From Streptomyces sp. NBC_00094 (GTDB lineage: Bacteria > Actinomycetota > Actinomycetes > Streptomycetales > Streptomycetaceae), in assembly GCF_026343125.1 (NCBI RefSeq), contig NZ_JAPEMB010000001.1, positions 1,798,001 through 1,862,000 of the forward strand: 64,000 nucleotides of DNA, written 5' to 3'. Below the pieces are notes generated by a model that searched no databases, was not told the DNA's origin, and worked only from the letters and a program-made list of their open reading frames with translations. Each line of letters starts with the position of its first letter. Position 1 is the first letter of the stretch. Below are positions 52,533 through 61,492 of this stretch, piece by piece. The translations under genes and the position numbers were made by a program.

Positions 52533-52916
52533 TCAGCGCCTGCCGAACAGGCCCTTCCCCCTGGCGGGCGGGGCCTCCTCCTTCGGTGGAGCCTCATAGG
52601 GCTGGACGTGCACCTGCTCGGCGGTGGTGATCCTGCAGAGCACCTTCTGCGGGGCCCTCACCTCCACGAGCCAGGACCCGTCGGCGACCCGGAACACCCT
52701 CCGGCCGGGGGTCGCGCCGCGCAGCGGGCGCGCCTCCGCGGGTATGTGCTCCATCGCCAGCTGCCGTGCCAGGACGTCGGCCGCGGCCCGGCCGCCCTCC
52801 TCGACGAGGTGTCTCTGGGTGAGCTCCCAGCGATGGTCCTCGTACCCCCGGCAGGTCTCCTCCTCCACGAGGACGGCCCACACGACGTACTTCTCCGGCA
52901 CCGCGTCATCGATCAT
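52533..52916 (-). CDS. Conserved hypothetical protein (soluble, DUF-like)
   Basis: 127 residues from the ATG at 52914-52916. YVVWAVLVEEETCRGYEDHRWELTQRHLVEEGGRAAADVLARQLA is followed by RPLRGATPGRRVFRVADGSWLVEVRAP and VHVQPYEAPP, with a Pro/Lys/Gly-rich tail ending GKGLFGRR. I do not recognise the family, though such proteins recur in Streptomyces. No signal peptide or membrane segment. The upstream in-frame extension to 52976 runs into the divergent promoter of the PBP gene and is unlikely. Confidence 0.7.
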   Translation of the reverse strand: MIDDAVPEKYVVWAVLVEEETCRGYEDHRWELTQRHLVEEGGRAAADVLARQLAMEHIPAEARPLRGATPGRRVFRVADGSWLVEVRAPQKVLCRITTAEQVHVQPYEAPPKEEAPPARGKGLFGRR

Positions 52917-52978
52917 GCGCGCACTGTAGAGGGACCGTCCCGCCGGTATGAAGGTTCGCTGAGAAACGGGACACATCC

Positions 52979-53005
52979 GGAACGGCCGCCACCGTCCCGT
53001 TCGTC
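52979..53005 (+). promoter_or_regulatory. Candidate promoter/dyad before the PBP gene
   Basis: GGAAC (52979-52983) and CGTC (53002-53005) are spaced roughly like the ECF sigma-E type promoter of Streptomyces, though the 18-base gap is slightly long. The same stretch forms an inverted repeat GAACGG/CCGTTC. The gene start follows 12 bases later without a Shine-Dalgarno, which would fit a leaderless message. Confidence 0.3.
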
Positions 53006-53017
53006 CCCCCTAGTGCG

Positions 53018-54466
53018 ATGAACAAGACGATCAGGCACACGTCGGTCTTCGTCCTCGTCCTCGTGCTCGCCCTGCTGGGCCGGGCCACCTGGGTGCAGGC
53101 GTACGAAGGCAAGGCGCTCGCGGACGACTCGAAGAACCGGCGGAAGACCATCGCGCAGTACGCGCAACCGCTCGGCAACATCGTCGTGGCCGGCTCACCG
53201 GTCACCGGCTCGAAGAAGACGGAGGGAGGCGATCTCGCGTACAAGCGCACGTACACGGACGGCGAGCTCTACGCGGCGGTCACCGGATACAGCTCGCAGG
53301 CGTACGGCGCCACGCAGCTGGAGGGCATCTACGACAGCGTCCTCGACGGCACCGACGACCGGCTGAAGAACCCGGTCGACGCCGTCACGCGCAAGCAGCA
53401 GGAGCCCGGCACGGTCGTCACCACGATCGACCCGGCCGTCCAGAAGGCCGCCTATGAGGCGCTCGGCAGCAAGAAGGGCGCGGCCGTCGCCGTCGACCCC
53501 GCCACCGGCCGCATCCTGGCGATGGTCTCCACCCCGTCGTACGACCCGTCGAAGATCGCCGGGACGACGGACGGCGACGCCTGGAAGGAGCTGATGGGCG
53601 ACGAGGACAAGCCGATGGTCAACCGGGCCCTGCGCCAGCCGCTGCCGCCCGGCTCCACCTTCAAGCTGGTCGTCGCGGCGGCGGCCCTGGAGGACGGCCT
53701 GTACGGCTCGGTGGACACGGCGACGAAGAGCCCCAACCCCTACACGCTGCCGAACACCCGGAAGGTGCTGAAGAACGAGAACGCCTCGGCGCCCTGCGAG
53801 AACGCCACGATCCGCACCGCGCTCCAGTACTCCTGCAACAACGTCTTCGCCAAGATGGCCGCCGACCTGGGGCAGGACAAGGTGAAGGCGATGGCGGAGA
53901 AGTTCGGCTTCAACGACGACGAGCTCGACGTCCCCGTCCGCGCCTACGCGAGCGTGTACCCGTCCGGCATGGACTCCGCGCAGACGGCGCTGACCGGCAT
54001 CGGTCAGTTCGACGTGACCGCCACCCCGCTCCAGATGGCCATGGTGTCGGCCGCGATCGCCAACGACGGCCTGCTGGCCGCCCCGCACATGGTCTCGGAG
54101 GTCGTCGACTCCGACGGCGACGCGCTGACCACGTTCGACGACGGGGACAGCACGCGGGTCGTCTCCTCCTCGACGGCGGAGCAGCTGCGCAGCGCGATGC
54201 AGACGGTGGTGGACAAGGGCACCGGTACCAACGCGGCGATCGCCGGGGCCGAGGTCGGCGGCAAGACGGGCACGGCGCAGCACGGCGAGAACAACAGCAA
54301 GACGCCGTACGCCTGGTTCACCTCCTACGCCAAGGACCCCTCGACCGGGAAGCAGGTCGCCGTCGCGGTGATGATCGAGGACTCGGGCGCGGCCCGCTCC
54401 GAGGTCAGCGGCAACGGCCTGGCGGCCCCGGTGGCGCAGAAGATGATGGCGGCGGCGCTGAAGTGA
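53018..54466 (+). CDS. Penicillin-binding protein, transpeptidase (PBPA/PbpA group)
   Basis: 482 residues. Single N-terminal membrane helix (SVFVLVLVLALLGRATWVQAY), then a PBP dimer-type domain (IVVAGSPVTGSKK, KRTYTDGELYAAVTGY) and a transpeptidase domain. Catalytic motifs: PGSTFK with the nucleophile Ser near residue 213, YSCNNVF (SxN) near 270 and GGKTGTAQ near 420. No PASTA repeats and no RodA/FtsW gene beside it, unlike the division-cluster PbpA. Cross-links peptidoglycan at the outer face of the membrane; probably a secondary, sporulation- or stress-related class B PBP. Confidence 0.93.
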   Translation: MNKTIRHTSVFVLVLVLALLGRATWVQAYEGKALADDSKNRRKTIAQYAQPLGNIVVAGSPVTGSKKTEGGDLAYKRTYTDGELYAAVTGYSSQAYGATQLEGIYDSVLDGTDDRLKNPVDAVTRKQQEPGTVVTTIDPAVQKAAYEALGSKKGAAVAVDPATGRILAMVSTPSYDPSKIAGTTDGDAWKELMGDEDKPMVNRALRQPLPPGSTFKLVVAAAALEDGLYGSVDTATKSPNPYTLPNTRKVLKNENASAPCENATIRTALQYSCNNVFAKMAADLGQDKVKAMAEKFGFNDDELDVPVRAYASVYPSGMDSAQTALTGIGQFDVTATPLQMAMVSAAIANDGLLAAPHMVSEVVDSDGDALTTFDDGDSTRVVSSSTAEQLRSAMQTVVDKGTGTNAAIAGAEVGGKTGTAQHGENNSKTPYAWFTSYAKDPSTGKQVAVAVMIEDSGAARSEVSGNGLAAPVAQKMMAAALK

Positions 54467-54523
54467 CGTGACCCCCTAAGGGGGCCCGATTGGCTCCGGG
54501 CACCCGCCGCGCGATATGCAGGG

Positions 54524-54545
54524 GCACGCTCGTTTCCGAGCGTGC
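54524..54545 (+). promoter_or_regulatory. Perfect 9-bp hairpin in the leader of the small membrane protein gene
   Basis: GCACGCTCG and CGAGCGTGC pair perfectly over a 4-base loop, about 55 nt before the GTG. A weaker CCCCC-TAA-GGGGG dyad lies at 54472-54484 just after the PBP stop. The hairpin could be an operator, a leader structure, or the terminator of the PBP transcript; there is no U tract. Confidence 0.35.
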
Positions 54546-54599
54546 ATTCGAATCACCGACGTTGCTCGCTGACCCTGCTTCACCTCGCGGAGGACCGCC

Positions 54600-55007
54600 G
54601 TGCGCCTGCCCCGTTCCCTGTCCGGCTGGACCATGGCGGTCTTCGGCGTGCTCGCCGCCGCGCTCGGCGTGGTGGGGCTCGTCGCCCCGGACGCCCTGCT
54701 CACGGTCATGGGGTTCGAGCCGGTGCCCGACGGCGGGCGGGCGGACGGCGACCACACCCTGGTCTTCCTCACGGCCTCCTCGATGGCGGCGCTCAACATG
54801 GGCGTCTACTACGTCCTGGCCGCGCTCGCCGACTGGAAGCCCTTCTTCCGCTGGACGGTCCCCTTCCGGCTCCTCACCTGCGCGGTCTTCACCCTCGCCG
54901 TCGTCACCGGCCGCGCCCCGGCCGGCTTCCTCGGCGTGGGCCTGTGGGAGGGGCTCGGGGCCGTGGTGACGGGAGCCGCGCTGCGGTACGAGAAGGCCCG
55001 CGAATAG
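54600..55007 (+). CDS. Small four-helix membrane protein
   Basis: 135 residues with four hydrophobic segments: WTMAVFGVLAAALGVVGLVAP, TASSMAALNMGVYYVLAALA, FRLLTCAVFTLAVVTG and GLWEGLGAVVTGAAL. Short loops, no charged catalytic motif. GTG start with GAGGA before it. Homologues in Streptomyces are hypothetical. It precedes an MFS transporter by about 50 bases and could share its transcript. Confidence 0.75.
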   Translation: MRLPRSLSGWTMAVFGVLAAALGVVGLVAPDALLTVMGFEPVPDGGRADGDHTLVFLTASSMAALNMGVYYVLAALADWKPFFRWTVPFRLLTCAVFTLAVVTGRAPAGFLGVGLWEGLGAVVTGAALRYEKARE

Positions 55008-55055
55008 GGCAGGTGCCCGATCCCTGGGGCGCTCCTCAGAGGCCAGGCTGCGGTC

Positions 55056-56255
55056 ATGCGCTGGTATCTGACAGGCGTCGTCGTGTCCGGGTTCGGTACG
55101 ACGGCGATGTGGCTGGTCTCCGGGATCTGGGTGAAGTCCCTGACGGGGTCGGACAGTCTGGCGGCGCTCACCGCCTTCGCCCTGTGGGCGCCCGTCCTCC
55201 TCGGGCCCCTGCTCGGCACGCTCGCCGACCGGGTGCGTCGGCGGCCCCTCCTCGTCGTCCTCGACATGGCGATGGCGCTGCTGCTGCCGCTGCTCCTGTG
55301 GGTGGAGTCGGCGGACCGGGTGTGGCTGCTCTTCGGGGTGCTCGTGCTGTACGGGGCCCAGGGCGCCGTCCACGAGGCCGCCGAGCAGGCGCTCGCGGCG
55401 ACGGCGCTGGACGCGTCGCGGCTCGGCACCCTCAACGGGCTGCGGATGACCGCGAACGAGTCGGTGAAGCTGGTCGCGCCGCTGGTGGCGGCGGGGCTCT
55501 TCGCCCGGTACGGGGGCGGCCCGGTGGCCCTCCTGGACGCGGCGAGCTTCGCGGTCGCGGCGGCGGTGTTCGCTCTGATGCCGGTACGGGAGGAGCGCCC
55601 CGCACGGTCGGCCGACCGGCACTGGTGGCGGGAGACGGCCGAGGGCGTCCGGCTGCTGCGGGCGTCGCCGGCGCTGCGGCCGCTGGTGGCGACGGGCGCG
55701 TTCACGATGCTGCTCGCCGGGGTGAACGGGGCCGCGATCTACGCCGTGGTGGACCGGGGGCTCGGCCACTCCCCCGCGTACGCCGGCGTGCTGTACGCCG
55801 TCCAGGGCGCGGGTTCGGTCCTCGCGGGCCTCGTCGCGGGCCCCCTGCTGCGGCGGGTCCCGGCGCGGACGGTCGCCGCCCTCGGTCTCGCGCTGTTCGC
55901 GGTCGCGGCGGGGGTGCGCGCGCTGCCGTACGAGGCGACGGCCCTGGCGGCGAGCGCGGTGATCGGCCTGGGGCTGCCGTGGGTCCTCGTCGCCGTCGTG
56001 ACGACGGTCCAGCGGGAGGCTCCGGCGGAGGCGGTGGGCCGGGTGGCGGCGACCGCGAACACCCTGGTCTTCGCCCCGAACGCGCTGGCCCTCGCGCTCG
56101 GCGCGGGCCTGGTCGCGGTGGTCGACGTCCGGGTCCTGCTGCCGGTCCTCGCGGTGGCGGGCACGGCCTGGGCGGCCGGCCTCACGGTCCGGGGCCGCCG
56201 CGCGGGCGCGGGGCGGGTGAAGGAGCCCGTACGGGCACACGGGGCCGGCCGCTGA
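55056..56255 (+). CDS. MFS transporter
   Basis: 399 residues, about 12 transmembrane helices. Loop 2-3 motif is LGTLADRVRRRPLLVVLDMAMA, a clear variant of the MFS A motif (GxLaDrxGrrx). The middle contains RMTANESVKLVAPLVAAGLFARYGGGP. C-terminal half LLAGVNGAAIYAVVDRGLGHSPAYAGVLYAVQGAGSV is typical of DHA-like exporters (MFS_3/enterobactin exporter-like group). Substrate unknown. Followed by GC-rich 9-bp repeats. Confidence 0.88.
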   Translation: MRWYLTGVVVSGFGTTAMWLVSGIWVKSLTGSDSLAALTAFALWAPVLLGPLLGTLADRVRRRPLLVVLDMAMALLLPLLLWVESADRVWLLFGVLVLYGAQGAVHEAAEQALAATALDASRLGTLNGLRMTANESVKLVAPLVAAGLFARYGGGPVALLDAASFAVAAAVFALMPVREERPARSADRHWWRETAEGVRLLRASPALRPLVATGAFTMLLAGVNGAAIYAVVDRGLGHSPAYAGVLYAVQGAGSVLAGLVAGPLLRRVPARTVAALGLALFAVAAGVRALPYEATALAASAVIGLGLPWVLVAVVTTVQREAPAEAVGRVAATANTLVFAPNALALALGAGLVAVVDVRVLLPVLAVAGTAWAAGLTVRGRRAGAGRVKEPVRAHGAGR

Positions 56256-56272
56256 CGGAGCCGCACGCCCTG

Positions 56273-56390
56273 CCCCACTGGCCCCACTGGCCCTACCGGC
56301 CCTACCGGCCCTACCGGCCCTACCGGCCCCACCAGCTCCACTGGCCCCACTCGCCCTACTGGCCCCACCCGGCCCCACCGGCCCCGCTCG
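56273..56390. repeat. 9-bp minisatellite, 13 units
   Basis: About thirteen head-to-tail units of CCCTACCGG / CCCCACTGG variants; units 3-6 are identical copies of CCCTACCGG. It lies between the MFS stop and the first SpoIIE phosphatase gene. The perfect central copies suggest recent expansion by slippage. Confidence 0.9.
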
Positions 56391-56456
56391 CGGTGCGGCG
56401 GGAGCGGGAGGCGGGGAGCATGGAGGGAGGCGCGCAGCGCGGCGGGAGGAGGCAGG

Positions 56457-58523
56457 GTGACGGCCGGTTCCTTCCCGGAGACGGCGGGACGGGCGGGTGT
56501 GCCGTTCGACGGCACGGGGCTCCTCGACATCCTCGGGGTCGCGGCCGTCGTCATCGACGCACGCGGCCGGATCGTGCTGTGGAGTCCGCAGGCGGAGGCC
56601 CTCTTCGGCTACCGCGCGGACGAGGCCCTCGGCCGGTACGTGGCCCGGCTGATCGTCGACGAGAAGCACCGCGGGGAGGCGATGCGCCTCTTCGGCGAGG
56701 TGCTGCACGGCGGCACGACCTGGGCGGGCACCTTCCCCGTACGGCACAAGGACGGCAGCACCCGCGACGTGGAGTTCCGCAACATGCGGCTGACCGACGA
56801 CGTCGGTGGGCTGTTCGCGCTGGGGATCGCCGCCGACCGTTCCGTCGTCGAGCGGGTCGAGACCGAGCTGGCCCTCTCCGACCGGCTGGTCTCCCAGTCG
56901 CCGATCGGCCTCGCGGTCCTGGACACCGACCTGCGGTACGTCCGCGTGAACCCGGCCCTGGAGCGCATCAACGGCGTCCCGGCCGCGCTGCACCTCGGGC
57001 GGAGGATCGGCGACATGCTGCCCCGGGTCGACGCCCGGGAGCTGGAGTCCGCGCTGCGCACGGTCCTCGCCACCGGCAAGCCGCTGCTCGAACACCAGAC
57101 GACGGGGCGCACCCCCGCGGACCCCGACCACGAGCACGTCTGGTCGCTCTCCTTCTACCGCCTCGAAGGCGCCGAAGGGCGGGTCCTGGGGGTCGCGGCC
57201 TCGGTGATCGACGTGACCGAGCGGCACGACGCGGACGCGCTGGCGGACCGGTCCCGGCGGCGGCTCGCGCTGGTCGCGGACGCCTCGGCACGGGTCGGCA
57301 CCACGCTGGAGGTGGAGCGGACGGCCGACGAGCTGGCCGGGGTCGTGGTGCCGGAGCTCGCGGACGTCGCCGCCGTCGATGTCCTCGACTCGGTCCTGGC
57401 GCTGCGCAGGCCCGGCGCTCCGGCGGAGGGCCCCGAGCTGTTCCGCGCGCTCGCGGTGAAGGCCTCGGGCCCGACGGACGCGCTGCCTGCGGCGGACCCG
57501 CCGGGCGCGGTCGCGATGTACGGGGCGGACCGGCTCGTCACCCGCTGCGTGCACACCGGTCTGCCGGTCCTGGTGGAGCACGTCGGCCCCGGTGACCTGT
57601 CCCGGATCGCGCGGAGCCCGGAGGCGGCGGAGCTCCTGGAGCGCGCCGGGGTGCACTCGTACCTGGCGGTGCCGCTGATCGCGCGCGGGGAGGTGCTCGG
57701 CGCGCTCGACCTCAAGCGGGACCGCAATCCGCTGCCCTTCGACGGCGACGACGTGCTGCTCGCGACGGAACTCGCCGCCCGGGCCGCGGTCAGCATCGAC
57801 AACGCGCGCTGGTACCAGAGCGTGCGGAACTCGGCGGTGACGCTCCAGCGCAGTCTGCTGCCGGGCAAGCCCCCGGAGCGGGCGGGCCTGGAGATCGCCG
57901 CCCGCTACCAGCCGGCGCAGGCGTCGAGCGAGGTCGGCGGCGACTGGTACGACGTGATCGCGCTGCCCGACGACAAGACGGCGCTGGTCGTCGGGGACGT
58001 GATGGGCAGCGGGATCGACGCGGCGGCGACGATGGGGCGGCTGCGCACGGCCACCTGCGCGTTCGCGGACCTCGACCTGTCCCCGGCCCAGGTCCTGAGG
58101 CACCTGGACCGGATCACGGCGGGCCTTGAGCACTACATCGCGACCTGTCTGTTCGCCGTGCACGACCCGCGCCGGGGCAGGTGCCGGATCGCGAACGCGG
58201 GCCATCTCCCGCCCGTGCGGATCCCCGCGGACGGCCCGGCCGAGCTGGTGCGGCTCTCGACGGGGGTACCGCTGGGGGTGGGCGGCGGTACCTTCCACAC
58301 GGCCCGGTTCCCCTTCCTTCCCGGGGATGTCCTCGTGCTCTACACGGACGGGCTCGTCGAGACCCGCCACGAGGCGATCGACGACCGGCTCGCGGTGCTC
58401 GTGGGCCTGCTCGACGAGCACCGCGGGCCTCTGGAGGAGACCTGCGACCTGCTGCTCCGGGCGCTGCGGCGGCCGGGCGCGCAGGACGACGTGGCCCTGC
58501 TCGTCGCCCGGAGCACGGGATGA
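56457..58523 (+). CDS. SpoIIE/RsbU-type phosphatase with two PAS and one GAF domain
   Basis: 688 residues, soluble. PAS 1 at about 20-130 ([22 protein letters not shown]) and PAS 2 at about 145-260 ([24 protein letters not shown]). A GAF domain lies at about 275-450. The PP2C/SpoIIE domain begins [13 protein letters not shown] and has the metal Asp motifs [34 protein letters not shown] and [10 protein letters not shown]. Such enzymes dephosphorylate anti-anti-sigma factors to release sigma-B/F-like factors. GTG start with GGAGGAGG 4-5 bases before. Directly followed by a second SpoIIE gene overlapping by ATGA. Confidence 0.92.
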   Translation: MTAGSFPETAGRAGVPFDGTGLLDILGVAAVVIDARGRIVLWSPQAEALFGYRADEALGRYVARLIVDEKHRGEAMRLFGEVLHGGTTWAGTFPVRHKDGSTRDVEFRNMRLTDDVGGLFALGIAADRSVVERVETELALSDRLVSQSPIGLAVLDTDLRYVRVNPALERINGVPAALHLGRRIGDMLPRVDARELESALRTVLATGKPLLEHQTTGRTPADPDHEHVWSLSFYRLEGAEGRVLGVAASVIDVTERHDADALADRSRRRLALVADASARVGTTLEVERTADELAGVVVPELADVAAVDVLDSVLALRRPGAPAEGPELFRALAVKASGPTDALPAADPPGAVAMYGADRLVTRCVHTGLPVLVEHVGPGDLSRIARSPEAAELLERAGVHSYLAVPLIARGEVLGALDLKRDRNPLPFDGDDVLLATELAARAAVSIDNARWYQSVRNSAVTLQRSLLPGKPPERAGLEIAARYQPAQASSEVGGDWYDVIALPDDKTALVVGDVMGSGIDAAATMGRLRTATCAFADLDLSPAQVLRHLDRITAGLEHYIATCLFAVHDPRRGRCRIANAGHLPPVRIPADGPAELVRLSTGVPLGVGGGTFHTARFPFLPGDVLVLYTDGLVETRHEAIDDRLAVLVGLLDEHRGPLEETCDLLLRALRRPGAQDDVALLVARSTG

Positions 58524-61354
58524 GCGCCCCGAGGGCTCCCAGGGACCCGGACGCCCGGAAGGCCCCGGACGCCCGGAAGGCCCCGGACGCCCGGAAGGCC
58601 CCGGACGCCCGGAGGGCCCCGGCGGCCCGGGAGCGCAGGACGGGGCTGCGGAGCGTGGCCGGTCAGGTGTTCGCCCTGGAGGCGCTGATCGCCCTCCTGG
58701 TGATCGCGGCGGCGGTGTTCGTCATCTTCCACCAGGCGCAGCGGGACACCGAGCGGGACGCCCGGATCCGTTCGCTCACGGTCGCGGAGGCCTTCGCGCA
58801 CGCGCCGGGCGTCGACGACGCGCTGACGTCGCCGGATCCGACGGCGGCCCTCCAGGACCGGGCCGAGGCCACCCGCCTGGCGACCGGTGTCGACTTCATC
58901 GCGGTCCTCAGCCCGGCCGGTGTGCGGTACACCGACTCCCAGCCGGAGCTGATCGGCCACAAGGCGACCGGGGACCTCTCGCGCGCGACGGTGGACGGCG
59001 AGTCCTTCACGGAGCTCTTCCGCGGCGCGCCGAACGACGCGGTACGGGCCGTGGTCCCGGTGGTGGACGAGCAGGGCCGGATCGTCGGTCTGGTCAGCAG
59101 CGGCATCGAGGTGCAGAGCATCTCGGACGCGGTGCAGGGCCGGCTGCCGCTGCTCGTCGGTGCAGCGGCGGGCGCGCTGGCGATCGCCGTGGGCGGCGCG
59201 GGGCTGGTGAGCAGGCGGCTGCGGCGGCAGACGCACGGTCTCGGCCCGGCCGAGATGACCCGGATGAAGGAGCACCACGAGGCGGTCCTGCACGCCGTGC
59301 GCGAAGGGGTCCTGATCGTGGGCCCCGACCACCGGCTGCTGCTCGCCAACGACGAGGCGCGCCGGCTCCTCGGCCTGTCGGCGGGGGCGGAGCAGCGGCA
59401 TGTCTCGGAGCTCGGTCTCGACCCCCGTACGGTCGAGCTCCTCGTGTCCGGGCGGGCGGCCACCGACGAGGTGCACCGGGCGGGTGACCGGCTGATCGCG
59501 GTGAGCGTGCGGCCCACGCTCCCGGAGGGGGCCGAGTCCGGCAGCGTCATGACGATGCGGGACACCACCGAGCTGGCCGCGGTGACCGGCCGGGCGGCGG
59601 TGGCGCGGGGCCGGCTCCAGCTGCTGTACGAGGCGGGGGTGCGGATCGGGACGACGCTGGAGGTCGTACGGACCGCGGAGGAGCTGGCGGAGGTGGCGGT
59701 GCCGCGGTTCGCGGACTTCGCGACGGTCGAGCTGCTGGAGCCGGTGCTGCGCGGGGAGGAGCCCCCGGAGTCGGCGGCCGCGGCCGGCGGGATGCGGCGG
59801 ACGGCCTTGAGCGGGCTGCGGCCGGACCAGCCGCTCCAGCCGGTCGGGGACACCGTCCTCTTCGACGTGCCCGGCGCCCCGATGGCGACGGCCCTGGCCG
59901 CGGGGCACGCGGTGGAGACGGAACTGGCCGCGGCGGAGGCCTGGCGGGCGATGGACCCGGAGGGGGCGGCGCAGGCCCTCGCGTACGGGATGCACTCGCT
60001 GCTCACGGTGCCGCTGATGGCCCGCGGGGTGGTCCTCGGGATGGCGAACTTCTGGCGCGCGGACACCCCGGAGCCGTTCGGGGAGGAGGACCTGTCGTTC
60101 GCGGAGGAGCTGGCGGCGCGGGCGGCGGTGGCGATCGACAACGCGCGCCGGTTCACCCGGGAGCACGCGATGGCGGTGACGCTCCAGCGGAGCCTGCTGC
60201 CCCGGGTGCTGCCCGACCAGAGCGCGGTGGACGTGTCGTACCGCTATCTCCCGGCGAAGGCGGGGGTGGGCGGCGACTGGTTCGACGTGATCCCGCTGCC
60301 GGGGGCGCGGGTGGCGCTGGTGGTGGGGGACGTGGTGGGGCACGGCCTGCACGCGGCGGCGACGATGGGGCGGCTGCGGACGGCGGTGCACAACTTCTCG
60401 ACGCTCGACGTGCCGCCGGACGAGCTCCTCGGCCATCTCGACGAGCTGACCGGCCGGATCGACCACCGGGAGTCGGAGGGCCCGGAGACCGAGGGGCGGC
60501 GGCGGGACGCGGGCATCACGGGCGCGACCTGCCTGTACGCGATCTACGACCCGGCGTCGGGGCGGTGCACGGTGGCGAGCGCGGGGCATCCGGGTCCGGC
60601 GCTCGTGGGCCCGGACGGGCAGGTCGAGTTCCCCGAGCTGGCTCCGGGGCTGCCGCTGGGGCTCGGTCTGGGCGACGTGCCGTTCGAGACGACGGAGCTG
60701 TGGCTGCCGGAGGGGAGCAAGCTGGTGCTCTTCACGGACGGTCTCCTGGAGGACCGGGGGCGGGACCTGGACACGGGTCTCGCCCTGCTGCGGTCCACGC
60801 TCTCGCGCCCGGACCGGAGCCCGGAGCAGACCTGTGCGGATGTCCTGGCGACGCTGCTCTCGCCCTCGCCGCGCGACGACATCGCGCTGCTCGTGGCCCG
60901 GACCCGGCTGCTCGACCGGGAGCGGATCGCGGAGTGGGAGGTGGCCAGGGACCCGTCGGCGGTCTCGCCGGTACGGAACGCGGCGGCGGCGAAGCTGGCG
61001 GAGTGGGGGCTCGACGGCCTCGCGTTCAACGCGGAGCTCGTCCTCAGCGAGCTGATCACGAACGCGGTGCGGTACGGGGCCGATCCGGTACGGGTACGGC
61101 TGCTCCACGACCGGACGCTGATCTGCGAGGTCTCGGACGGCAGCAGCACGTCCCCGCACCTGCGGCACGCGGCGACGACCGACGAGGGCGGGCGCGGGCT
61201 CTACCTGGTGGCGCGGTACGCGGAGCGCTGGGGCACCAGGTACGGCCGGCGCGGCAAGACGATCTGGGCCGAGCTGCGCGTGGACGACACGGACGCGGAG
61301 CCGTCGGAGAAGGGCATGCCGGACCTGGACGCGCTGGAGGACCTGGCCTGGTGA
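58520..61354 (+). CDS. SpoIIE phosphatase with CitA/DcuS-like sensor and C-terminal RsbW-like ATPase
   Basis: 944 residues. After a repeated PDARKA N-terminus come helix 1 ([21 protein letters not shown]), an extracytoplasmic domain to ~205 with [22 protein letters not shown] as in DcuS/CitA dicarboxylate and citrate sensors, and helix 2 ([20 protein letters not shown]). Then PAS ([21 protein letters not shown]), GAF (~365-545), SpoIIE phosphatase ([44 protein letters not shown]) and a GHKL ATPase ([33 protein letters not shown]) at ~800-930. It joins phosphatase and anti-sigma kinase-like activities in one membrane sensor. Confidence 0.92.
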   Translation: MSAPRAPRDPDARKAPDARKAPDARKAPDARRAPAARERRTGLRSVAGQVFALEALIALLVIAAAVFVIFHQAQRDTERDARIRSLTVAEAFAHAPGVDDALTSPDPTAALQDRAEATRLATGVDFIAVLSPAGVRYTDSQPELIGHKATGDLSRATVDGESFTELFRGAPNDAVRAVVPVVDEQGRIVGLVSSGIEVQSISDAVQGRLPLLVGAAAGALAIAVGGAGLVSRRLRRQTHGLGPAEMTRMKEHHEAVLHAVREGVLIVGPDHRLLLANDEARRLLGLSAGAEQRHVSELGLDPRTVELLVSGRAATDEVHRAGDRLIAVSVRPTLPEGAESGSVMTMRDTTELAAVTGRAAVARGRLQLLYEAGVRIGTTLEVVRTAEELAEVAVPRFADFATVELLEPVLRGEEPPESAAAAGGMRRTALSGLRPDQPLQPVGDTVLFDVPGAPMATALAAGHAVETELAAAEAWRAMDPEGAAQALAYGMHSLLTVPLMARGVVLGMANFWRADTPEPFGEEDLSFAEELAARAAVAIDNARRFTREHAMAVTLQRSLLPRVLPDQSAVDVSYRYLPAKAGVGGDWFDVIPLPGARVALVVGDVVGHGLHAAATMGRLRTAVHNFSTLDVPPDELLGHLDELTGRIDHRESEGPETEGRRRDAGITGATCLYAIYDPASGRCTVASAGHPGPALVGPDGQVEFPELAPGLPLGLGLGDVPFETTELWLPEGSKLVLFTDGLLEDRGRDLDTGLALLRSTLSRPDRSPEQTCADVLATLLSPSPRDDIALLVARTRLLDRERIAEWEVARDPSAVSPVRNAAAAKLAEWGLDGLAFNAELVLSELITNAVRYGADPVRVRLLHDRTLICEVSDGSSTSPHLRHAATTDEGGRGLYLVARYAERWGTRYGRRGKTIWAELRVDDTDAEPSEKGMPDLDALEDLAW
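58547..58618. repeat. 18-bp tandem repeat at the 5' end of the second SpoIIE gene
   Basis: Four head-to-tail units of CCGGACGCCCGGAAGGCC, the last with one change. They encode PDARKA repeats in the cytosolic N-terminus and keep the frame if copy number changes. Confidence 0.9.
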
Positions 61355-61380
61355 GGGTCGGGGGCGGGCCCGGTGGCGGG

Positions 61381-61492
61381 GCGGCTGACCGAGCCGAGGC
61401 GGGGCCGGGCGGCTGACCGAGCCGGACCGGGGCCGGGCGGGGCGGCTGACCGAGCCGGACCGGGGCGGGGCGGCTGACCGGGCCGGGCCCGC
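61381..61492. repeat. GC-rich tandem repeats after the second SpoIIE gene
   Basis: Four copies of GCGGCTGACCGAGCCG or a close variant start at 61381, 61409, 61442 and 61470, joined by variable GGGGC-rich spacers. They fill the gap to the convergent gene. No coding frame is supported. Confidence 0.75.

Noticed and set aside
56273..56390. CRISPR-like array
   Set aside because: Units are 9 bp with no unique spacers; it is a minisatellite.
54405..58421. Minus-strand frame of about 1,300 codons opposite the PBP tail, MFS and first SpoIIE genes
   Set aside because: Low-complexity Arg/Gly/Pro composition and no domain; it is the high-GC shadow of plus-strand genes with clear families.
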